Below, one piece after another: positions 46,332 through 58,100 of a DNA stretch of 64,000 nucleotides. The stretch is from the NCBI GenBank assembly GCA_964007475.1, contig OZ023273.1, forward strand, positions 4,812,176-4,876,175, read 5' to 3'. Numbering within the stretch: the stretch's first letter is position 1; the number at the start of each line of letters is the position of its first letter. The stretch comes from Hybos culiciformis. Lineage: Eukaryota; Arthropoda; Insecta; Diptera; Hybotidae. Both the position numbers and the translations under genes were made by a program. Below the pieces are notes generated by a model, which saw only the letters and a list, made by a program, of their open reading frames with translations, searched no databases and was not told where the DNA came from.

Positions 46332-46337
46332 AATAAA
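46332..46337 (+). promoter_or_regulatory. Candidate poly-A signal of RAD1
   Basis: AATAAA 54 bp after the stop codon, in a normal position for a short 3' UTR. Confidence 0.5.
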
Positions 46338-46733
46338 AACTTATTAAAATTATTTGTTTTACTGATATTTATTTATATAAAAATTTTTCAACTCTTGTAA
46401 ATGAAGGTTTTGATTCAAACAAGAAAATCAAATTTTTGTTTTAGATTAAGAAACCAAAAACATCTTAATTTTGGCTTCGATGGAGTAAAAAGAATTGAAA
46501 ATAATATGCACACATAAAAACCTATTCGTCTGACTTTAATATGAGTTAAGAGTATTTTGACATTTAATCCGTGAAATTTAAATACCTATGTATAATGTGT
46601 ATAATACATTTTTTAACTTTAAAAAAAAATTAATTAAACATTAAAAAAACTTCTTTTTATGATTTTGACACGATACTATAATAAGGTTTTTAACGATGTT
46701 ATAGGTATTATCAACAGTTAGACTAAATAAAAC

Positions 46734-46950
46734 CATAGATTAAGAATATCCATAGATTCTTAGCTTCATACGACATTATTTTTGGTATTTTCATGTGAAT
46801 GTGTTAGTAAAACAAAATAAAATACGTGATAATTATCAATATATGAAAAGAATTTTATTTAGTTTTACTAACACCTTCACATAAAAATACCAAAAAAGAC
46901 TGAAAAAATATTGTATGAAGCTATAAATCTTTCTGTATTCTTAATCTATG
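46734..46950. mobile_element. Inverted-repeat element (MITE), 217 bp, 7 bp duplication
   Basis: The ends CATAGATTAAGAAT and ATTCTTAATCTATG are perfect inverted repeats. Inner blocks continue the symmetry: AGCTTCATAC with GTATGAAGCT, TTTTGGTATTTTCATGTGAA with TTCACATAAAAATACCAAAA, and GTGTTAGTAAAAC with GTTTTACTAACAC. ATAAAAC is duplicated exactly on both sides (46727-46733, 46951-46957). CAT...ATG ends plus a 7 bp duplication match the architecture of 20033-20320, though their sequences differ. A degraded relative lies at 27048-27252. Confidence 0.85.
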
Positions 46951-49900
46951 ATAAAACTTAATAAAAAAACACATTTAGGCGGAACAGCGAAAGTAAATAT
47001 TTTACAAACTTGCATAGACCTCGTATGGATTATTTTCAGACTAACATGAGATACGTGTATTTATTGCTCCAAAATAAAAAAAAATTTATTATTTTATAGT
47101 CGACATGTTAATTAATTGCTTTAGACTTGGATGTTAATTCAAAAGTTGCCTCAATGTTATAATATACACACCATGCATGCATATATAAAGAAAACCAAAT
47201 AATTTAAATAATTTGAAATTTTTGTTTTATTGCAAAATATATACTCATTACAAAAAAAAATAGTGTTTATAAATAATTCATTTAAATTTTTAAACAAATT
47301 GTCTTGTTTAAAAAGAAATTTCCCTATCGAAAAATAGAAATACATATTATATATTAACAAAAAATATTCAGGAAAAAAAAATTTATTATTTAATATTATA
47401 AGTTTATAATTTAATAAAATTAAAATATATCCAAAAGATTTAATAAAAACAATTTATTTAGTTTATTTTTACTAAAATTTTAATGATAGTATTAAATAGT
47501 GTTTTTTAATTATAATTTTAATATAATGTAAGTATATTGTATATTATATATATATTTATAACGTAAATTATATTTAAATCAACATTTTATGTTGTTATGC
47601 CTCTGAACTTGTAAAAATACAAATTAAAAATTTTTGTAAAATTTTTATTTTTTTTTATTGTATATTTACAAACGAACAGGTTTAATTTTTTAAGGTATTC
47701 CTTTTGATTTTAAAAACTAAATGGTGTTAGCTTACAGTGACTCAAATTAATTAATTTTTCTTAACATAATGCTTTTTTTTTAATCAACAAATTATTAAAT
47801 ATCTAATATAAAAAAAAATGATAGAGACGCGTAATTTCATTGAAGTAATAAAAAATAGTCAGAACGGACTATGACAGTGATTTGGGTCGACTTTAATATT
47901 GTAGGGTATTTTAGCCCGCTTGGTATATTAAACACATTCTTTATATGCTTGCCTTTAAGCACCAAAATTAAGAAGGAATAAATTTGTGTTTTAATATTTA
48001 TAAATAAAATAGTTACAAAAAATTTAATTAAAAAATTAACTTTTTTTTTAATAAGCCATTGCACGGATATTGCAAAACAAGTACTAATTTATCTAAATCC
48101 ATATATTTATTAAATAAAATAATTTTCGATATCTTTACAAAATAACAATATAATTCATTCATTTAAAATTATAATATATAATTATGTTTTATGCTTTGAT
48201 TGTATTTCAAAAAATTCAAATTAATAATTTTGTTAATATACTTATCTGATAAAAGATTAAAGAATTTCATTAAAACTAGGACTAATGCTTAGTCTGCAAA
48301 TATTTAATATAATATTGATAGTATGTATATTTATATAAGTAATATAATAAATACATCAACTATAATAATTCCAACGAATATAAGTATAGTAATAATAAGT
48401 TTCTTGGAATTTCGAGCATTTAAATATTCTAAGATTAATTGTGTACTTCATTTTTTTTTTGTGTTAATATTTTAATAAATTTTTACTGATTTATGTAAAT
48501 TATATTTATGTAAATTATACTGATTATGTAAATTATATTGATAGTTTGAAAATGAAATTGTCATTGACTTAAATACTTATTCAATCTCTTCAACTACTAT
48601 ACCCTGAGTCTGTTTTTAGTAATTATCAAAAGGAAAAATTACCCAAATTTTCCACCTTTGACTTCTATTTCGGTAATCATAAATACTATCATTTATTTTT
48701 CTATAAAGAGAACGCGAAAGAAGAAACATGAATGAGATAAATACTGGTAATAATAATACAAATCAAATGTAATCAAAGGTGTTAAATAATTATTAAACTG
48801 ACATATTACTTGGAAATTTCGTGTAAATGCAAAAAATACAATAAGAAGAATGGAGTTCCAAAAAAGAATCGCACAAAATATTTGTTATCTAACCTCAAAT
48901 TCTAAACTATTTTGCACAAGAAACTGATTACTGCATAATTATATCAGCTAGAATTGCAATAAGAAAATACAATAAATTTGTACGGATAGAACCTGTTTTA
49001 ATTCATATGCTGAACAATTCATAAACCATAGCATTAACTTTTTCAACTTATACAGACTTTTATTAATTTATCATGATATCCATTTTTCATGTGTACTAAA
49101 GAAACGTTTTAAATAGTAATTTCGGTATTTTTAACACCTTTTAATTGTAATTAATTTCAGTTCCAGAACCCAAACTAACGAGCACTTTATTCGAACGATG
49201 ATTTAGAAGTAAGAATAGCCTTGAATTACATTTCGATAAAATTCAAAAAATTTCTTTTGTGGCTAATATAATACAGAATTTGTATTTACTTAGAATAATT
49301 TATTTGTTGCGATAAAAAATTTAAATAACTCAATTTATAAAATTCATTAGTTGAATATTCAATTTTTCTAAATTTTTTTTCAGCACAAAAAAAAAGAACA
49401 AAATCCACCTAACTTATACTACTTAGTACAATGTCTATTATTCATACTTTTTTCTAGTTCCTTGAACGAGTAAGACAGGTTCTGTCCGTAATAAACAAAT
49501 TAATAATTACAAAATAAGCTTCAGACATGTGTAGAATATTGTTCTTAAAAATAGCTAACACGCCAATAATTTACCTTATACATACTACACAGAAGATGTC
49601 TAAAAAAATATGTATATATATATATATATGATAAAGATGTTTTTAAGATTTATATTATATTTGTTACTTATTTTATTGTATTTTGTATAAAAAGTTAAAA
49701 AGTATTGCTTAGATTTTTACCATGTTCTTTTTAAAATAAAGTTTATGTACATATATGTAATTTATAATGGACAATTGAATATTTTTTTTTCTAAACAAAT
49801 TGGTGGAAAATAGAGTTTTAATGTTTCTACAGGTAATGGTCTTTTAAAATTAAATTTATAATTCAATCCAAAGTGTTTCAAAACTGCATAAGACAAGTGT

Positions 49901-50732
49901 CTAAAGTAAGAAAAATAAGCAGACTTAATATAAAAAATTTTATGTAACATGAAAGCTCACCAGTTACTTCTAGATACATCATATTTTTTAGTTAAAATGA
50001 TTGGTTAAAAGTTTTAATCTGAAAAGTTTTTTTTTCGATATTCCTTTTAATTGCACTTTTGTTGATCTAATTTAGTTAAAGGTAGTCCGTTATAATGTAA
50101 TGAAATCAGAGGAAGAGACTAACTCAAAAAACAGAATCAGTTTTTCATTTTTACTTAAATGTGTAATAGGATCACCTTTTTTATACTAGACTCTTGTTGT
50201 TCTAACTAATAATCTTAAAAGAATAAGAATTGCACGTAAAATTTAAGAAAACATTTAGGGGTTTTCTTTCTTGCAGTTCATTTATCAATAATTTTATGAT
50301 AATATAGATAAAGAAACTTTTTTATTTTTTTAACAACCTTTTTTATAAGGGCTGCTTTAAATTAATGATATAAATGAAAATATTACGATAATTGTAATGT
50401 TTAGTAAAAAATAAGAATTGAACTCTCATAAAAAGTAAAAATAGTTCTTAATCGCACCGTGAAACAGTAGCAGATAGTTTAAAAGTAGTAAAGTTACATG
50501 TAATTAGAGCAAAATCTTCTAAGGCATTTATTTCTACTGAATTTAATCTTAAAGTAAAAACATAACGATCTATAAATGAAATGATTATTTATAATGGATG
50601 TTATTGATTTGAAGTTTTCTTAAGCTAGTTAAAAATTGAATGTACAAAAATCTTGAGAACTAGATTTATTATATTCCAATAAATTAAGAGAAAGTGCAGT
50701 TGAAATGCAATATTATTTCAAATAATAAAAAT

Positions 50733-50738
50733 TTTATT
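50733..50738 (-). promoter_or_regulatory. AATAAA abutting the TBC1D10 stop codon
   Basis: On the minus strand AATAAA follows the TAA stop with no spacing. If used it would give an almost absent 3' UTR; other AATAAA hexamers lie further downstream (for example 50664-50669). Confidence 0.3.
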
Positions 50739-51225
50739 TTACTTAGAACTATTACTAGAAATTTCTTGTAATTTTTGTTTAGCACGTCGTGCTTTTTGTC
50801 TAGTATGTTCAATTTGAAAATCTTGTACTGTTAAATTTAATCTTTGAATATTTTCTAAAATGAATTCTTCTTCTAAGCATTTTTCTGCTGGCGACTTTAG
50901 CACTTCGAGAGTTTCACATAATCCGTTACATTGTTTACGAGTTTTTTGTCGACTCAAAGTTGCACCCAAAATAACCAATGCTACTTTAAAAACAACACGA
51001 ATCCCTTCAGCTAAAAAGCAATCCCACACTCGTAATAAAGTTTCCCATGGTAAGGTTCTTGTCATTGCACATAAAAACCAATCAGTCATATATAGCAGTG
51101 GTTCAACTTTGTGTTTCTGTAAGTGCCGATAAACTGGAGGAAATGTTTTCTTCAAAAGTCCAGTTAAAATTGCTGCATCGTTTTGAAGAACTTCAAGTCC
51201 TGGTATGAAATAATCCTCCAAATAT
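50739..51225 (-). CDS. wkd: TBC1D10/whacked exon 3
   Basis: Begins after GATTTTAG with A, completing the Val codon started in exon 2, then YLEDYFIPGLEVLQNDAA and through MTDWFLCAMTRTLPWETLL to SSNSSK and TAA. It encodes residues 191 (part) to 352. Confidence 0.95.
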
Positions 51226-52700
51226 CTAAAATCAATAAAATGTTTCGAAATTATCCATTGAAATTGAAAATATTAAAGTTGAAATTTTGATATGAAATAA
51301 ATTTATTCAGGACATTGTGGTGCCAAACTGTAAACTCTCTTATTTCGAAATAAATAATTATTAAGAAACATCATCAAATCTTATCCTTCAATTTTAAATA
51401 TCTATTATTTTTAGCTCTAAAAATTTGTTTAAGTTTCGTGCAATAATTTTGTTAAAAAATTTCTCCGAATATTTTGTGATAAAGATAATGGCAAGAATTT
51501 ACTAAAAATTTTTTTTATTGAAAATTTACTAGCTTTTGCTATTTCAAAGAAAAAACAAATCACAAGTGAAAAAAAAATGAAATCAATAATACTTTTTTGT
51601 AATTTGATATTACTTGATTTTCATAGATTATTTTAATTGTAATCTTTTATAATTCAACCAACCAATCACTTGGCCAAATCGTTCGTTGGCATGTAGAAGC
51701 CAAAAAAATATTTTTCTATAATAATTTGTATTTTTTTTGCAGTATGTGACGACAGTAATAGGAATTAAGCCTATTTTCATTAAACATAAAACTACGTAGT
51801 ATTTGTTGGAAAATGTAAAAACAATTTTATTTAAAATACATATAAGCATATTAAAATTGAATAACAGCTAGCTTGATATCTGAAGTTTGAGTCAAGAATA
51901 AAATATATTTTGCTATACATATTCTACTTAATATAAAATTATCCGTTTTTTTATATTTGAGAACTCTCCAAACGAGAATACTGTATGTCAGATATTCGTA
52001 CAGTACACCACTTATATTTGTAATTAAATAATAATTCAGGATTATTTTAAATAATATTACTTACACATCACATACACTAACAAAACACCAAAATGCATGC
52101 TCCGCTGGCATGTGCATGAGTAAAAATGCTGCAATTGGTGCTTGAGCTTGACAAAATCCTACTTTAGGATTATAAATTGAATAAGCTTTAAGAACATTAA
52201 ATAATTCAATTTGTCCAACTTTTTCCTCATCAAGAAACATTTCGTGAAACGGAAATTGTCTATGTTTATCTTTTTTAATTTCTTCTATAATCTGCGGATT
52301 TCCTGGCTTTTCTAATAATTCTTCATATAAATTGCCATGTTTCTTTTTTAATAAATAAGCACCAGATAAATAGAACCAAGCTCGAGGTCTTATTGATTTT
52401 GGAATACCTTTTCTGCAACGATCACGAATCTAAAATTTAAGGTAAACACAATGAACATATAGCTATAATGAATAAATTAATCAGATATTTTACCTTTTTG
52501 TAATTTTTCGACATATAAATAGACCAATTGTCAAGCATATGTAACCATTTCTTTTCTCGAGCAATTATTTGTGCTTTGGATAAAGGTTCTTTAGGATTAT
52601 CTGTGCGCTGAAAACCGCCATAAAATCCATTTCGATCAGGACAGCTTGATACCGTTGAACACAACGACACTGTGTCAGCAGATCTTGGTGATGTTGCCAT
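50739..52700 (-). CDS. wkd: TBC1D10/whacked-type Rab GTPase-activating protein (three exons)
   Basis: RabGAP that speeds GTP hydrolysis on Rab GTPases at membranes; family members act on Rab35 and Rab27 (family knowledge). Exons 52700-52494, 52429-52065 and 51225-50739, with introns of 64 and 839 bp, give 352 aa. The N-terminus has NGFYGGFQRTDNPKEPLSK and a region typical of the family (KKWLHMLDNWSIYMSKNYKK). The TBC domain spans about residues 74-280. Its catalytic arginine finger lies in IKKDKHR (Arg126, pattern IxxDxxR), and its glutamine finger in GFCQAQ (Gln163, with Phe for the usual Tyr). The C-terminus is a basic helix (QIEHTRQKARRAKQK). It lacks the long tail and PDZ-binding end of human EPI64 and resembles the short insect form. 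The start ATG follows a TTTTTAG acceptor 4 bp upstream, so a non-coding 5' exon lies further right. All key residues are present. Confidence 0.95.
52065..52429 (-). CDS. wkd: TBC1D10/whacked exon 2 (catalytic fingers)
   Basis: Begins after ATTTTAG with ATT CGT GAT (IRDRCRKGIP) and ends GAT GT before GTAAGT. It carries both finger motifs and APIAAFLLMHMPAEHAFWCF. It was too fragmented on the minus strand to appear as a methionine-initiated frame, but it is fully open. Confidence 0.95.
52494..52700 (-). CDS. wkd: TBC1D10/whacked exon 1
   Basis: 69 codons from ATG at 52700-52698 (MATSPRSADTVSLCSTVSS) to KNYKK, then donor GTAAAA. Phase 0. Reading through the 64 bp intron adds spurious residues. 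Confidence 0.93.
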
Positions 52701-54508
52701 CTGACTAAAAATAAATAAATAACAACGAAATTATAACCAATGAGATACTTAAAAATTTTAATTCGCTATGATTTCGCCCAAACTAGATTTTTACACAGAC
52801 ATGCTAAAAAAATTTAATAAGACTGTAGCGCATTATAATTTTTTTTATGCATGGTGCAATAGTAATGCTAGATTAGAAACCCCATTTCCACGCTAGATAC
52901 TTAAATGTTAATATTAAAGTTAATTAATTAGGATTTTGTTTGTATAATGGATAGAAATATTTATACACCACCTCTTCTCAAAAATCTCAACCTCTATTGC
53001 CGTAATTAGTTTTCTTTTACCTTTTTTTTTATATTTTATAAATATTTATCTTAATTTAATTTAAAACTGAATAAAAAAAACCTACAATCTGCATGTAAAC
53101 ATTTAAACATAAATATTCACCTAAAAGAAATTTTCTCAAAGCTTTTTATGTCCAATTAAGAATAAAAAATAATGTTTTTGCAAAATTTAACGATTTAACT
53201 ATGCATAAATAAATTCAAGTTCGTTGATCCTATTTTAAATAAAAAAAAAAAAATAATTTTTATTTAAATTCTTTGAAGAAATTCATAAATTCATATTTTA
53301 TGTATATGTAAAAATATTAAGTATAGAATATTTTTTTTTATTATAAATATAACAGAATTGCAATTTTAAGGAAAAAATACGGAAATAATGATTCAAGTAA
53401 TTAAATGAAAAAAAAAAAAGACTTTAAAGTTAAATAATAACTAACCATACCGGTTTAACACAATTATTGTCTGATGATGTTAAGCTGTTATAAATATACA
53501 CAACATAAGTAAGTATGTCTTATTTTCATTGAATGCTTTTTACTAGGCTTTTCAATAAAAATTAATTAAATAATTCTTATTTAAAATGATTATTCAATTA
53601 AGCTAAATTAAAAAAATAATAATTAAATTGTAGACTAATTATAGATTTTTATTATTAATTAAGATTATGTATGACACAGTTACATTATTTAATAAGGAAA
53701 TTTAAGTTAGTAGTTCGTCGTTTCGCGTACTCTAAAATACTATAATATTTACTTATTTATTGTTTTTGTGTACATAAGATATATAATGTACATATTAATC
53801 GAGAGCAAAATTAATGTACAATCTTATGTTTAGTTATTGATTCATAAATACATTGAACTTAGGATTATAACATGTATTTTATGTGATAAACATAGTAGAT
53901 TATGATTGGGATTTTAATTTTCAGCTCATAATGTAATCACAACTAATAATTATTAAGACAGTAGGAAAAAAATTAATAAAAAAATTGTTACATGTTTACT
54001 ATCTTGGCAATTTTCATTATTGAGATTTCAAATTTATAAGATTTTTATTATAATGAAATTAAATTTTGATGACCAATTAAGCTATGCAATGCATAAATTA
54101 AAAAAAATTTAATCACTTTCTTTGCTTTTCAATATTTAATATACCTAGTACTTATTATATATTTAAAATTTATAAAACGTACATAATATTGTAAATAATT
54201 TCCAAACCATGGTCATTAATGTGAGATTAAATGTGTTTTTTTCCACTCCATAAATGGATTCTACCGGTTATTTTATTTTAATATAACGATGTACGCACAC
54301 AGCTTATTTTAATTTGATTGTTAAAATGTAATTCAGAATTTAGTTAATAAAATATTTATTGTATTAAGTTTTCTGTTTCAATCAAAATTTTAGTTGTGTA
54401 GTATTTGAGCCTTTATGATTTAGATTATTGGTCACACTCTACAATTTTAACACTCTGATAAGGGAAATTTGTGCGAGCTAATTTAAAAACATATGTAATA
54501 ATAAATAC
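52701..54508. other. Gene-free block upstream of TBC1D10
   Basis: Probably contains the promoter and a non-coding 5' exon of the TBC1D10-type gene, but I cannot place them. AT-rich, with no supported coding region. Confidence 0.5.
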
Positions 54509-55164
54509 GGGGGATGGAAATAAGGCCGCGACGTTTTTTTGTTGCGATCTTATTTCATTTTGAAAAATGAAATAAGGCCGCGAAGATTTTTTCGCGGCCT
54601 TATTTCGTTTTTCAAAATGAAATAAGGCCGCGAAAAAATCCTCGCGGTCTTATTTCATTTTGAAAAATGAAATAAGACCGCAAAAAATTCCTCGCGGCCT
54701 TATTTCGTTTTGAAAAATGAAATAAGGCCGCGACAAAAAAAAAACAATTATTCGGAGGGCTAATTTCATTTTTATTAACGAAATAAGGCCGCGTAATCTT
54801 GTGCGCCGCAAATCCCACTGACCAACCGCCCGCCCGCCGCCCTGCTGCCCCCTGCCCTGTGTGCTCACCTCACAAGATTACGCGGCCTTATTTCGTTTTT
54901 CAAAATGAAATAAGGCCGCGAAAAAATCCTCGCGGCCTTATTTCATTTTTCAAAATGAAATTAGCCCTCCGATTAATTTTTTTTTTTGTCGCGGTCTTAT
55001 TTCATTTTTCAAAACGAAATAAGGCCGCGAGGAATTTTATGCGGTCTTATTTCATTTTTCAAAATGAAATAAGACCGCGAGGATTTTTTCGCGGCCTTAT
55101 TTCATTTTTCAAAATGAAATAAGACCGCAACAAAAAACCTATCGCGGCCTTATTTCACTGCGCC
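54509..55164. mobile_element. Foldback (FB-like) element of nested hairpins, 656 bp
   Basis: Two arms, 54509-54803 (295 bp) and 54871-55164 (294 bp), are inverted copies around a 67 bp loop. Each arm is made of short units in which TCGCGG(C/T)CTTATTTC and its inverse GAAATAAG(G/A)CCGCGA are joined by ATTTTTCAAAAT-type linkers, so every unit is itself a 40-odd bp palindrome. Units are separated by short AT spacers (AAAAATCC, AAAAATTCC). AATAAATAC is exactly duplicated outside (54500-54508, 55165-55173). Outer ends are GG...AAATAAGGCCGCG in inverted orientation. A 9 bp duplication plus subrepeat arms is the architecture of Drosophila Foldback elements. There is no transposase; the open frames across it are translated repeats. 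Confidence 0.9.
54804..54870. other. GC-rich loop of the foldback element
   Basis: A 67 bp unique segment with CCGCCCGCCCGCCGCC and CTGCTGCCCCCTGCCC runs, by far the most GC-rich stretch of the window. It is bounded by CGTAATCTTGTG on the left and its inverse CACAAGATTACG on the right. No reading frame or known motif is evident. Confidence 0.8.
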
Positions 55165-58100
55165 AATAAATACCTTTAACATCATAGTAGGGCGCAGTTA
55201 ATTAACATAATTTTAAATATGCATATTTATATAAGGTTATTAAAATTTATTAATTATTACTTTGAAGCAGAGAAAAGAAACTGTATTATATTTAATAAAT
55301 ATTTATGAAAATAAAAAACTAATAATAAAAATATTCAATATTAAAAACTTAATAATCATTTCGAAGTTTAATTTTAAATTTATAGATCAATAATCAGGAC
55401 AAGTATATAAATGCTCATTAAATATAAATGCATTCGCATGAACAATCTCAACGTAAGTAGGTAATTAGACATATAAATCTTTATTTATCAGAAACTCAAC
55501 TGTTGTCTTTATAAAAGTATTTATCAAAAATTTTTCATTTCATCCAACAATTTCATCCAACTTCGAGATTTTAAAAATGTAGTGTATGTTAGTACACTTT
55601 TTTATCTATTATCTACTCTATGAAAAAATTGAAGAAAAATTTTTCTGCTAACTATTAACGCAGCCGCGTTGTACGAACTGTGATTTACTTATTTATGTAT
55701 TCTCAATTTATTATTAAAAAAGCTTTTATTATGATTTACACAGATTTTTATACAAGCCAAAGTTTCATATACATGTTTTTTTTAAACATATATTATATTG
55801 TACGTAGTTGGATAAAATACATGTATGAATAATATTCTATGATCTGGCATTAGATCTTAGTCATAATGTACTTTTTTTTTTTCAATAAATAGGTAAGTAC
55901 CTTACTACATTAAATAAAATATCAGAAAAAAAAAAAAACCTGCGGTTTAAATAAAAAAAGTAAAAATAAAAAATCTTTTTTTAGTTCAACAACACACATT
56001 ATAAACATTTAATAAAAAGTCATGCTTTGATTAATTTAAAGATTATATGTGTAATGAATTAATCAAAACGTGATAAATAAAAAGGAAAAAAGAAAAATGT
56101 ATTATTTATCTTTTATTTTGTTGAATAAAGAAAAATGTAGGGGTTTTTTTTTTTTTTCAACAATTCGGTTTAAATTTATTCAAGGAGACGAATATCAAAT
56201 TTTGTTTTTAAATTATATTTAAATAATTATTCCATAGAAATATAGAGTTGTAATATAAGAAATTGTGATTTGCATAAAAAAAAGTTAAAAATTTTTCTAA
56301 AGTTTTATGATTTTTTAATTAATCCGATCGTGTGCGGAAAAATTCGTTAGAATAATATTTTCGTTATAAAACAAATTTAGTTTAGTCACTCAGGTTTAAA
56401 TAATCGAAATTTTTCTTTTGTATCTAATCAGTCATTTCCATTCATAAATACTTATATATAAATAACTCATAATTCAATTATTGAAATGAAGTTATAATGT
56501 ACAGATGTATCTTATCTTAATTTATATTGTGATTATAAGACGATAGAATATATTTTTACTTGCATTTTTTATTAAAGAAATTAATAAGTTGTTAATTTAT
56601 TACTCACGCCGACAGTTTGACTGTGTGTATCTTAATGTTAATTTATTGTCATTAACTCATTATTCTTCTCATTTTCATATTTCATTCATAAATATTTAAT
56701 TTAAGTAACTAACGCAGAGATTAGACTGGATAGTAAACTGGATAGTAAACTGATCATTGTATGTGTTTTTTATCTGTGTTTGTAAGAAGATAGTTGATTG
56801 AGTGTCTTTTTACTATCCTGATTTCTATCAAGATTTTTATCATGTTTTCATTTTTTTGTATTAAATTTTTTTGTTTTTTTTTTAGTACAGTGATAAAAAA
56901 AAAACAAGGCATACCTACAATTTTTAATTTTGTATTGTTAAAGTAAAAAAAAAATATTTGTTCTTTTTTTCTGACTGTGACTATCCAGTCAACTATCTTC
57001 TCAACTGTCTTGATTTAAATCCTGCTAGTAGAGAAGATAGTAAATTGACAATTAATAAAGTAATAAAATTTCCCCAATACATTCAACTACTATCTTCGTC
57101 AAGATAGTAAAAAAATCCAGTCTAACCTGGGGGTAAGTATTCAAATTATTAGAATAAAGCTTAGATAAGTACATAATATAATATTTACCTTATCTATTTG
57201 ATATCTTATATCTCAATTTAAAAATTGCGCCACGCCGTAAGCTTGACAGGGTCTCCTAAGTTAATTAGTGTCATTATTATTCTAATTTTAAGTTTTTGTT
57301 ATTAGTTAGTTAAATAGTTTTAGACAAATTTGTAGGTATAATTGATTTATGTTTTAACATCGATAACTAAAACCACAACCAAAAACATTAAAAGTAGCAT
57401 AAATTATAATTATTATTATCGATGTACAAGCAAACACATATAATTAAACAGAAATACTTAAATTTAAAAACATTTTTTTTTTCTAAATAACAATTAATTA
57501 AAATAATAGTGCAGTACAAGTTTATTTAAACATGTTTCCGCTTCATTGATTAAAAATTCGTTGGAAATAGATAGAAAAAAAAAAACTTAATATTAAGTAT
57601 GTATTGTTTGTATATTATATGTATAATACGAAACCAGTTTATATCGTATATAATAATTTTTTTTTTATATCGATACATTATTTTGCAATAAAAATTATAA
57701 AAATTATGAAATTTATCGGATAACCATTTAGGCGCCTTTATTTCAAATAAAAATTTGGATATTTGATTTTTTTTTTATTGGTGAATATTCATTTAAAAAA
57801 TAGATTTTCCACACAAATAATGTTCGTAAAATGCCGACATAGTTCCTTATTATTATTTAATTTAAAAACTTTAAGTTAAAATTTTAAGAGTATCTTGTTT
57901 TGAACTAGGCTAGGAAGTGGGTTAAACAATTAATTACATACTTTAATTACTTACTTACCTAAGTAATTTATTTCCAAATATAAATTAACTGCTTAGTAAA
58001 AAAAAGAATATAGAGCTACTTACATCGAAACAGTTCGTTCGCATAGTAAATTATTTTAAAAATAAGATTTTACTTAAACCAAAAGTAAGATAGTTATGTT

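Larger units (their letters stand above)
46278..50738. other. Intergenic region between convergent RAD1 and TBC1D10 genes
   Basis: AT-rich, with a MITE at 46734-46950 and a (TA)n run near 49611-49629. No further gene is supported: the small open frames at 47157-47360, 47837-48064 and 49762-49950 have no family resemblance. It probably includes the 3' UTRs of both neighbours. Confidence 0.6.

Noticed and set aside
50860..51132. 90-codon plus-strand frame
   Set aside because: Antisense shadow of RabGAP exon 3.
54612..55122. Overlapping frames of 68-107 codons on both strands in the foldback region
   Set aside because: They are translations of the palindromic subrepeat (FQNEIRPRG-type repeats on both strands), with no independent evidence of coding.
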